A stretch of DNA of 64,000 nucleotides from Vibrio albus (lineage in GTDB: Bacteria; Pseudomonadota; Gammaproteobacteria; Enterobacterales; Vibrionaceae). The stretch is from NCBI RefSeq assembly GCF_003144035.1, contig NZ_QFWT01000012.1, forward strand, positions 1-64,000, read 5' to 3'. The position numbers were made by a program, and so were the translations under genes. Numbering within the stretch: position 1 is the first letter of the stretch; each line of letters opens with the position of its first letter. Under the pieces are notes generated by a model. The model ran no database searches, had not been told where the DNA came from, and saw only the letters and a list, made by a program, of their open reading frames with translations. This document shows positions 24,452-31,937 of the stretch, one piece after another.

Positions 24452-25711
24452 ATGGATATCCTTGCAAACTACGGCACAGTGATTATTTTTGCTGCTGCGA
24501 TATTTGGCTTTTTAATGGCAATCGGTATTGGTGCAAACGATGTTGCCAACGCGATGGGTACCTCTGTAGGTTCCAAAGCCCTGACGGTTAAACAAGCTAT
24601 CGTTATTGCGATGATCTTCGAATTTGCCGGTGCTTATCTTGCCGGTGGTGAGGTGACAGACACGATCCGTAAAGGCGTGATTGAAACCTCTCTGTTTGTC
24701 GACCAACCAGACATACTGATTTACGGCATGCTGTCTGCGCTTCTTGCTGCCGGCACATGGCTGCTTCTGGCCTCCTTTATGGGCTGGCCCGTTTCCACCA
24801 CTCACTCTATCATCGGTGCCATTATCGGTTTCGCCTGTGTCTCTGTCGGCACAGAAGCCGTTGACTGGGGCTCCGTACAGGGTATTGTTGGCAGTTGGAT
24901 CATTACTCCTGTTATTTCAGGCCTGTTTGCGTATCTTATCTTTGTCAGTGCCCAGCGCCTGATTTTCGATACGGAAACCCCACTCCTGAACGCTAAACGC
25001 TTTGTGCCGGTCTATATGTTTATCACCACTCTGGTTATTGCCCTGGTGACAATCAAAAAGGGGCTGAAGCATGTTGGCCTGCACCTTACCACCCCTGAAG
25101 CCTGGGTATGGTCAGCAATCGTCTCTGCGATTGTAATGGTTGGTGGCTATATCTACATCCAGATGAAATTCTCCCAAAAAGCGGATGACCGTGGATTTGC
25201 CGGCGTCGAAAAGATCTTCAGCGTCCTGATGGTTATTACCGCCTGTGCTATGGCATTCGCGCACGGCTCTAACGATGTAGCGAACGCAATTGGCCCTCTT
25301 TCTGCTGTGGTATCAACCGTTCAGAACATGGGTGAAATCACGGCTAAAAGTAGTATTGCCTGGTGGATCCTGCCGCTTGGTGGCCTGGGCATCGTGGTTG
25401 GTCTGGCTACCATGGGCCATAAAGTAATGGCTACCGTTGGTACAGGTATCACCGAATTAACACCAAGCCGTGGCTTCGCCGCTCAGTTGGCAACAGCCTG
25501 TACCGTGGTTCTGGCTTCTGGTACCGGCCTGCCAATTTCAACGACTCAGACTCTGGTTGGTGCGGTACTCGGCGTTGGCTTTGCCCGTGGTATCGCCGCA
25601 CTGAATATGGGTGTCGTTCGAAATATCGTGGCTTCATGGGTGGTAACCCTGCCAGCCGGTGCATTACTGGCCGTCATTTTCTTCTACATTATGCAAAGCC
25701 TGTTTGTATAA
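24452..25711 (+). CDS. pit: Inorganic phosphate transporter, Pit family
   Basis: The protein has 419 residues with about ten membrane segments and the two inverted-repeat signatures of PiT carriers: GANDVANAMG near residue 30 and GSNDVANAIGP near 275. It imports phosphate or metal-phosphate by proton symport at the inner membrane. The start at 24452 (MDILANYGT) is the family start and follows a TAGG; a longer reading from 24365 would begin inside the hairpin. It forms a pair with the upstream PhoU-like gene. Confidence 0.95.
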   Translation: MDILANYGTVIIFAAAIFGFLMAIGIGANDVANAMGTSVGSKALTVKQAIVIAMIFEFAGAYLAGGEVTDTIRKGVIETSLFVDQPDILIYGMLSALLAAGTWLLLASFMGWPVSTTHSIIGAIIGFACVSVGTEAVDWGSVQGIVGSWIITPVISGLFAYLIFVSAQRLIFDTETPLLNAKRFVPVYMFITTLVIALVTIKKGLKHVGLHLTTPEAWVWSAIVSAIVMVGGYIYIQMKFSQKADDRGFAGVEKIFSVLMVITACAMAFAHGSNDVANAIGPLSAVVSTVQNMGEITAKSSIAWWILPLGGLGIVVGLATMGHKVMATVGTGITELTPSRGFAAQLATACTVVLASGTGLPISTTQTLVGAVLGVGFARGIAALNMGVVRNIVASWVVTLPAGALLAVIFFYIMQSLFV

Positions 25712-25770
25712 TAAGTATGATTCTCCTGATTAATGTAAAATCTGTGTCAGTATTGGCAGAATATTAGAAT

Positions 25771-25797
25771 GAGGGGGAGCTTAGCTCCCCCTCTCTA
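25771..25797 (+). terminator. Probable terminator after pit
   Basis: GAGGGGGAGC and GCTCCCCCTC form a perfect 10-bp stem with a TTA loop. Only a short pyrimidine tract (TCT) follows, so efficiency is uncertain. Confidence 0.6.
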
Positions 25798-25920
25798 GTT
25801 GCACCAAGCTGAGAAACTTTTTACTATGCTTTTCAGTAAAAGTTCATTCCTCTCCATCAACAAGAAGGGAGCATTTGAACACCACCAGATTTCACGACAA
25901 TAATTGTTAAAGGATGCACT

Positions 25921-26535
25921 GTGAAAAAACTGTTCTCTTTGGCGGTATTTATCTGCCTGCTTGTGCCCGGAGCCTTTGCCGCTCCCCAGTATTATGTTTC
26001 CGACAACTTATTCACCTATATGCATTCAGGTCCAAGTAATAAGTTTCGTATTATCGGCAGTGTCAATGCCGGCGATAAAATCACTCTGACCAACGTCGAT
26101 AAGGAAACCGGCTACAGTGAAGTCGTCGACCCTAAAGGACGCAAAGGCTGGGTACAGAGTAAATTTGTTACCCGTCAGGCCAGTATGGCGGTTCGATTAC
26201 CGATCCTGGAAAAAGAGCTGAAGGATGTCAGACAACAGTTAGCTCATGCTCAGGAACAAGCCGATCAGGAACAAGCAGGGCTGGTTTCTTCTCTGGATTC
26301 ACGCAACAAACAAATTGCAGAGCTGGAAGAAAGCTATACCGACATCAGTGCTCAATTAACGGAGTCCCAAACCGAGATCCGAGAGTTGCGTGCCCGTCTT
26401 GACACGCAAAAAGAAGATCTGCTGCTGAAATACTTTATGTATGGTGGTGGTGTCGCTGGTGGTGGCCTGCTGTTCGGTCTGATCCTGCCACACATTATCC
26501 CACGTCGTAAGAAATCCCCTAACGGCTGGGCATAA
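25921..26535 (+). CDS. ygiM: SH3-domain membrane protein, YgiM family (TIGR04211)
   Basis: The protein has 204 residues: signal peptide (1-20), a bacterial SH3 domain (22-90, with YVSDNLFTYMHSGPSNKFRIIG), a long coiled coil (100-165), a C-terminal membrane helix (172-192) and a basic tail RRKK. The layout suggests a periplasmic SH3 and coiled coil tethered to the inner membrane. SH3b domains often bind peptidoglycan, but no activity is established here. The start is GTG at 25921 with AAGGA 6 nt upstream. It ends at a terminator shared with the convergent gspAB-like gene. Confidence 0.88.
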   Translation: MKKLFSLAVFICLLVPGAFAAPQYYVSDNLFTYMHSGPSNKFRIIGSVNAGDKITLTNVDKETGYSEVVDPKGRKGWVQSKFVTRQASMAVRLPILEKELKDVRQQLAHAQEQADQEQAGLVSSLDSRNKQIAELEESYTDISAQLTESQTEIRELRARLDTQKEDLLLKYFMYGGGVAGGGLLFGLILPHIIPRRKKSPNGWA

Positions 26536-26546
26536 CTATTCATAAT

Positions 26547-26581
26547 AAAAAGCCACCTGACTTAATGCCGGTGGCTTTTTT
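26547..26581. terminator. Bidirectional terminator between ygiM and gspAB
   Basis: AAAAGCCACC and GGTGGCTTTT form a perfect stem around a 12-nt loop with A-run and T-run flanks, serving both convergent genes. Confidence 0.9.
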
Positions 26582-26604
26582 AATCCCCAAGATCAGGCAA
26601 TCAA

Positions 26605-28860
26605 CTATCCTTCCCACTCATACAGAGCCGGAATTTCAATCTGCTGCCCGCCAAACCTCACCACGATATTACGTGGAGAAATGCTTAATAGCTGAACCTG
26701 ATCGTCCAGCCAGTCTCCTTCGTGTAACTCCTGACCATTAATTTTCACCCAGCGACCCTCTGCACTGCTTGAATACATATGCGTCTGCAAATCCATCGCT
26801 GGCAACCGTCCTGTCAGATCACTCTGTCTTTCTTCCAGCTTGACTATTTTCTGTTCTGGTCTGACAGGCTCGTCTTCACGCTGCCCTGTACTTTCTGGTT
26901 GCAATGCATTTTCTACCCGCTGTGCCAGTTCCGGAGACAATTCACTCAGGTCCAGCTCGTCCAGTTGCCATTCAGGCACTGGCTTCTTCCCGCTCACCAG
27001 CTGGCTAACGGTGGTCTGTACCGGCTGAACATCAATAACCTGTTTGTCCGGCACTTTCAACGCTGACAAAGCAATAAGAGGCCCTGATTCAGGGTAAGTC
27101 AGCATCATCATGCTCCCGGACGGATCTGAATGCTCTGAAATGACGTCCTGAAGCTGTGGAGCATCCGTATCGGTCAGTCGGTACAGCACCCGCAATGTCT
27201 CACGCCCGACAATCCCGTCAACACTCAGGCGCTGCCAACGCTGAAATGCCTCAACCCTCAGCTTTAGTCCAGAATTAAATATCCGGGTTTGCAACGGCTG
27301 GGAGCCCAGAGCATCAGCCAGTCTGTCATCCAGCATCTGTACCACATCACCTCGGCTTCCGGACTTAAGCACCGGCTGAATGTGACTGCGCCACAACAGC
27401 TGAAACTCTCCTGACCAGTGTTTTTCCAGCCAACTGAGCGGCACGCTGATCCGCTCACTGAAATTGATTAGCTCCGCCTGTTCACGACCGACCGCATACA
27501 GCACTGGGTACGCGGTTGTGCCATTATAGTCGACCGTCAATATTACCGGACGGTTTGCTTCCTTAACCTCGGTCAGCGATCCGGTTCGCCTCTCACAAAT
27601 ATACGGAAAGCTCCCGGCCACAGAGCACGCAGCATCCAGCACCGAAGCCTGAACGCCCCATTGCTGATACAAAGCCAGCATCGCATCCGTCTCACTGACA
27701 CTATGACGAACAAACTGCGCCAGTTCCGGTTCGTCCGTCATTTTTTCCTGATGTTCTTCTGGCTCTGCCGGCAGCACCGGAGCAGGCGGTTCTGACTTAA
27801 CCGGTTGAACGTCGACGACCAGATCCGGTTCTTCCTCCGGGACGCTGTCAGGCTCGGCTGGCGGTGATACCGGATCAACCGCAGATTCAGCCTCAGTTTG
27901 TACCATCAACGGCGGTTGTACAGGCTCTGTGCGGTATGACTGTTGCGTAAAGTAGTAACCTCCTCCAGCCAGTATGATTGCAGCTGTCAGCGCCGACATG
28001 ACCGGCCAGCGAGAACGATTGTTTTCTGGCTGACGAGAGCCTGCAGCTGGAGCCTGAAAGGACAGAACATCCTGACATGCTTTTTCAGCCAGAGCAGGTG
28101 ACACCCGAGATTCACTGGCATAGCAGGCGTATTGCAGTGCTTTGTCACACACCAGGTTAATCAGGCGGGGTACGCCCTGGCTCTGGCGGGCAATAATCTT
28201 TATCGCCCGGGAAGTAAATAAAGACTTATCACAGCCGGATGTCCGCAACCGGAATCCAATATAGTCTGTCACTTCTTCGGGACTCAGGGGCAGCAGATGG
28301 TAGCGACCGGTAATCCGCTGAGCCAGTTGGCGCAGTTCCACAGTCTGCAGTTTCTGCTGCAATTCCGGCTGCCCCACCAGCAACACTTTTAAGAGCTTTT
28401 GTGTGTCGGTCTCAAAGTTGGTCAGCAGACGTAATTGCTCCAGCACCTGTGCGGAAAGATGTTGTGCTTCGTCGATCAGTAATAGTGTCTGGATCCCACA
28501 GGAATGGTTATGCAAAAGGTACTGATGAATCGCCTGTGTCAGTTGCTTTAGCGTAGCCTGTGGAGGGTAATCGACAGCAAATTCATCACATATCGCTTCC
28601 AGTAAATCGGTATCAGAAAATGTCGGATTCAGAATCAGCCCGGCTCTGACGCTACCATCCAGAGACGCCAGCATCGCTTTGGACACCGTCGTTTTCCCGG
28701 TGCCAACCTCTCCGGTTAACATCGCAAACCCGCCGCCATCTCCTAAGCCCGCCTGAAGATGAGCCATGGCTTCCCGATGACGGGCACTAAGGAACAAGTA
28801 TCTGGCACTGGGCACAATGGAAAACGGCTTCTCGACAAACCCAAAATAATCTTTATACAT
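26605..28860 (-). CDS. gspAB: GspA-GspB fusion: type II secretion assembly ATPase with peptidoglycan-binding and GspB domains
   Basis: The protein has 751 residues. Residues 1-270 form an ExeA/GspA AAA+ ATPase (Walker A GEVGTGKTT near 50, Walker B LLLIDEAQ near 130). A membrane helix follows (about 285-305, ALTAAIILAGGGYYF), then a Pro/Glu-rich linker, a C39-peptidase-like region (about 375-490), a PG_binding_1 domain (PVLKSGSRGDVVQML to DGIVGRETL, about 495-570), a second linker, and a C-terminal GspB-type domain (WVKINGQELHEGDW to the end). In Aeromonas and V. cholerae, ExeA and ExeB are separate proteins that place the secretin through the cell wall. Here one uninterrupted frame carries both. 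The start is the ATG at 28860. It is divergent from cca. Confidence 0.88.
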   Translation of the reverse strand: MYKDYFGFVEKPFSIVPSARYLFLSARHREAMAHLQAGLGDGGGFAMLTGEVGTGKTTVSKAMLASLDGSVRAGLILNPTFSDTDLLEAICDEFAVDYPPQATLKQLTQAIHQYLLHNHSCGIQTLLLIDEAQHLSAQVLEQLRLLTNFETDTQKLLKVLLVGQPELQQKLQTVELRQLAQRITGRYHLLPLSPEEVTDYIGFRLRTSGCDKSLFTSRAIKIIARQSQGVPRLINLVCDKALQYACYASESRVSPALAEKACQDVLSFQAPAAGSRQPENNRSRWPVMSALTAAIILAGGGYYFTQQSYRTEPVQPPLMVQTEAESAVDPVSPPAEPDSVPEEEPDLVVDVQPVKSEPPAPVLPAEPEEHQEKMTDEPELAQFVRHSVSETDAMLALYQQWGVQASVLDAACSVAGSFPYICERRTGSLTEVKEANRPVILTVDYNGTTAYPVLYAVGREQAELINFSERISVPLSWLEKHWSGEFQLLWRSHIQPVLKSGSRGDVVQMLDDRLADALGSQPLQTRIFNSGLKLRVEAFQRWQRLSVDGIVGRETLRVLYRLTDTDAPQLQDVISEHSDPSGSMMMLTYPESGPLIALSALKVPDKQVIDVQPVQTTVSQLVSGKKPVPEWQLDELDLSELSPELAQRVENALQPESTGQREDEPVRPEQKIVKLEERQSDLTGRLPAMDLQTHMYSSSAEGRWVKINGQELHEGDWLDDQVQLLSISPRNIVVRFGGQQIEIPALYEWEG

Positions 28861-28978
28861 TCACTGGTCTCTTTAAGCTTTCCGCTACATACACCTTAAA
28901 GAAAAGTACCATTGGCTGGTAGAATGTAAAGAATTTGATGATTATTGTGCGCAGAGCAATCAATATAAGAGGTATAGG

Positions 28979-30196
28979 GTGAAAATCTATCTTGTCGGTG
29001 GAGCGGTACGGGACAAACTGCTTGGCATTCCCAATTACGATAATGACTGGCTGGTTGTGGGAGCCACACCAGAGGAAATGCTGGCCCGCCGGTATCAGCC
29101 GGTGGGAAAAGAGTTTCCTGTTTTTCTACACCCTGAAACTCATGAGGAATATGCCCTTGCCAGAACTGAACGTAAAACCGGTTCTGGATATAAAGGCTTT
29201 GACTGTTTTTTCTCCCCGGACGTCACACTGGAAGAAGATCTGCTGCGCCGGGATCTGACCATTAACGCACTGGCGGAAAACGAAAACGGCGATCTGATCG
29301 ATCCTTATCACGGAAAACAGGACCTGGATCTACGGATCCTTCGTCATGTTTCGGAGGCATTTGTGGAAGATCCTCTGCGCGTGCTGCGGGTGGCCCGTTT
29401 TGCAGCTAAGCTTGCCGACCTTCATTTTATCATCGCCCCGGAGACACTGAACCTGATGCGCCGCATCGTCGATTCAGGCGAACTGCAGCACCTGACACAG
29501 GAAAGGGTATGGCAGGAGTGGCAGAAATCTCTGACCACACCAAGGCCGGATGTTTTCCTTTCGGTATTACGGGATTGCGGCGCGCTAGCCGTTGTACTGC
29601 CTGAAATTGACCGTCTGTTCGGCGTCCCGCAGCCAGAACAGTGGCACCCGGAAATCGACACTGGTGTCCATACCCTTATGGTGGCCCAGCAAGCCGCCAA
29701 ACTGGCCGACTCTCTACAAGTTCGCTTTGCGGCCCAGTTGCATGACCTGGGTAAGGGACTTACCCCCGAGTCAGAATGGCCCAGCCATAAGATGCACGGG
29801 CAGCATGGACTGGCTGAAATTAAATCCTTGTGTGAACGGGTGAGGGTGCCCAATGAATACCGGGACCTGGCTCTCGCTGTCTGCGCCCAACATACCAATA
29901 TTCACCGGGCCGCCGAGCTGAGACCGGCGACGATACTGAAGATTTTCAATCAACTGGATCTGTGGAGAAGACCGGAACGACTTCAGCAACTGCTGCTCTG
30001 CTGTGTTGCCGACCATCAGGGCAGAAAAGGCTGTGAGGACAAACCTTACCCACAAAGGGCATTAATCGAGGCTGCATTTGACGCGGCCATTAAGGTGGAG
30101 GTTCAGGAGGTGATTGCCGATGGGTTTAAAGGCAAAGCGATACGGGAAGAGCTGGACCGGCGCAGAGTTGCAGCGATTGCAGAGACTAGAGACTAG
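28979..30196 (+). CDS. cca: Multifunctional CCA tRNA nucleotidyltransferase
   Basis: The protein has 405 residues. The class II nucleotidyltransferase head shows YLVGGAVRDKLLG (residues 4-16) and the DNDWLVVG metal site, then RRDLTINALA and the BRR-type RVLRVARFAAKL motif. The C-terminal half has an HD phosphohydrolase domain with H..AQLHDLGKG, as in E. coli. It adds or repairs the CCA end of tRNAs. The start is GTG at 28979 with AGAGG upstream. The last five codons (GAG ACT AGA GAC TAG) lie inside the TAGAGAC array, so the repeat sets the C-terminus (ETRD) and the stop. Confidence 0.95.
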   Translation: MKIYLVGGAVRDKLLGIPNYDNDWLVVGATPEEMLARRYQPVGKEFPVFLHPETHEEYALARTERKTGSGYKGFDCFFSPDVTLEEDLLRRDLTINALAENENGDLIDPYHGKQDLDLRILRHVSEAFVEDPLRVLRVARFAAKLADLHFIIAPETLNLMRRIVDSGELQHLTQERVWQEWQKSLTTPRPDVFLSVLRDCGALAVVLPEIDRLFGVPQPEQWHPEIDTGVHTLMVAQQAAKLADSLQVRFAAQLHDLGKGLTPESEWPSHKMHGQHGLAEIKSLCERVRVPNEYRDLALAVCAQHTNIHRAAELRPATILKIFNQLDLWRRPERLQQLLLCCVADHQGRKGCEDKPYPQRALIEAAFDAAIKVEVQEVIADGFKGKAIREELDRRRVAAIAETRD

Positions 30197-30267
30197 AGAC
30201 TAGAGACTAGAGACTAGAGACTAGAGACTAGAGACTAGAGACTAGAGACTAGAGACTAGAGACTAGA
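30181..30267. repeat. TAGAGAC heptamer tandem array overlapping the cca stop
   Basis: Twelve exact 7-bp units (AGAGACT phase, 30181-30264) plus 3 bp follow each other without a mismatch. Because 7 is not a multiple of 3, TAG appears in every reading frame within 21 bp. The array overlaps the last 16 bases of cca. Confidence 0.98.
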
Positions 30268-30491
30268 AAGAATACAGAGCGCTTCGCTTTGAGAATACAG
30301 AAAATCCTCTGAATTTCGGTTTTCTCGCCTTTTATGGTCGCTAACAGCAAAAACGGTCTAGCCTCTCGTTTCTGATGTTCGTTCCCTTAAAGCGCAGCGT
30401 TCTGTACTCCATAAGGGAGCCTGCGACCGCTCTGTATTCTCGTTTTTTATAGTCTCTAGCAGCGAAGCGATCTCGTTTCTAGCCTCTAACG
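30268..30491. repeat. Cluster of short repeat modules between convergent cca and tldD
   Basis: The module at 30270-30303 is GAATACAG, a 15-bp core with CGCTTCGCT, then GAATACAG. An inverted end CGCTCTGTATTC lies at 30428-30439. A diverged inverted core is at 30389-30406. TTCCCTTA and TAAGGGA form a hairpin around it. At 30449-30485, read on the minus strand, is CTAGAAAC, a 15-bp core with CGCTTCGCT, then CTAGAGAC. No coding sequence is seen in this gap, and no clear intrinsic terminator. Confidence 0.8.
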
Positions 30492-31937
30492 TTACTCCGT
30501 ACCACCCACGGTCAGGTTATCCAGTTTCAGCGTTGGCTGACCGACACCAACCGGAACGCTCTGTCCGGCTTTACCGCAGACCCCCACCCCTCTGTCCAGA
30601 GACAGGTCGTTGCCGACCATAGAGACCTGCTGCATGGCTTCGATACCGGAACCGATCAGCGTTGCCCCCTTCACCGGACGGGTGATCTTGCCGTCTTCAA
30701 TCAGATAAGCTTCAGAGGTAGAGAACACAAACTTACCAGACGTAATGTCCACCTGACCGCCACCAAAATTCGGTGCATACAAGCCTTTCTTCACCGTAGA
30801 GATAATCTCTTCCGGGGAATGCTCACCCGGCATCATATAAGTATTGGTCATTCTTGGCATCGGCAGGTGCGCGTATGATTCCCTGCGTCCGTTACCGGTT
30901 GGGTTCACGCCCATCAGACGGGCATTCAGCTTGTCCTGCATATAGCCTTTCAGTACACCATTTTCAATCAGTACATTATGCTGGCCTGCCACGCCCTCAT
31001 CATCAATGTTCAAAGAACCACGTCGATCCGCTAGTGTGCCGTCATCCACGATGGTACACAAAGAGGAAGTGACTTTCTCACCCACTTTTCCGGAAAATAC
31101 CGAAGAGCCTTTGCGGTTAAAGTCGCCTTCCAGACCATGGCCGACTGCTTCATGAAGCAGCACACCAGGCCATCCTGACCCCAGCACAACCGGCATAGTA
31201 CCAGCCGGAGCCGCATCGGCCTCCAGATTCACCAGCGCCTGACGAATCGCTTCGTCGGCATGGCTGAACGCCTGTTTGCGTCCGTTGTCGTCAGCAAGGA
31301 AATAGTCATAAGTAAAACGGCCACCGCCACCGGCACTGCCACGCTCACGTCGTTCCCCTTTCTGTGCCAGAACCGTCACAGACAGGCGGACAAGAGGGCG
31401 AATATCCGCGGCATAAGTACCATCTGTTGCGGCCACCAATACTTGCTCATATACGCCACTCAGACTCACCGTGACTTCCTGAATCAAGGGTTCTTTGGTA
31501 CGGATATAAGCATCCAGCTCTTTCAATAATGCGATTTTCTGCTGCTTTTCCAGACTTTCCAGAGGATTAACCGGTGCATAAATCTGGGTTGTATTATGAC
31601 GGGCAAACGTCTGAAGTGTCCCTTCCTGCCCTTTGTGCGCGATGCCTCTGGCAGCGATCGCGCTCTGTTTCAGGCTAAGGGCATCAATCTGGTCAGAGTA
31701 AGCAAACCCCGTTTTTTCTCCTGACACGGCACGCACACCAACACCTCGGTCGATGTTAAAAGAGCCATCTTTGATGATGCTGTCTTCCAGTACCAGAGAT
31801 TCATGCCAGCTAGACTGAAAATAGATATCCGCATAATCAATCTGACGCGAAGCTATTACAGACAGGGTATCTGCCACATTCTGGGCATTCAGCTCCGAAG
31901 GAGATAATAAATCGTTTTCTACACGGGATAATGTCAT
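30492..31937 (-). CDS. tldD: Metalloprotease TldD
   Basis: The protein has 481 residues with the TldD zinc motif HEAVGHGLEGD near residue 265 and the conserved GGGRFTYDYF upstream. TldD with TldE forms a metalloprotease that matures microcin B17 and degrades CcdA in E. coli; unfolded peptides are threaded to the active site. It overlaps the yhdP stop by 4 bp (ATGA), so the two are coupled. Its TAA stop lies 7 bp from the repeat module at 30449-30485. Confidence 0.95.
   Translation of the reverse strand: MTLSRVENDLLSPSELNAQNVADTLSVIASRQIDYADIYFQSSWHESLVLEDSIIKDGSFNIDRGVGVRAVSGEKTGFAYSDQIDALSLKQSAIAARGIAHKGQEGTLQTFARHNTTQIYAPVNPLESLEKQQKIALLKELDAYIRTKEPLIQEVTVSLSGVYEQVLVAATDGTYAADIRPLVRLSVTVLAQKGERRERGSAGGGGRFTYDYFLADDNGRKQAFSHADEAIRQALVNLEADAAPAGTMPVVLGSGWPGVLLHEAVGHGLEGDFNRKGSSVFSGKVGEKVTSSLCTIVDDGTLADRRGSLNIDDEGVAGQHNVLIENGVLKGYMQDKLNARLMGVNPTGNGRRESYAHLPMPRMTNTYMMPGEHSPEEIISTVKKGLYAPNFGGGQVDITSGKFVFSTSEAYLIEDGKITRPVKGATLIGSGIEAMQQVSMVGNDLSLDRGVGVCGKAGQSVPVGVGQPTLKLDNLTVGGTE

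Noticed and set aside
30181..30267. Possible CRISPR array
   Set aside because: The repeats are 7 bp and contiguous with no unique spacers; no cas genes are near.
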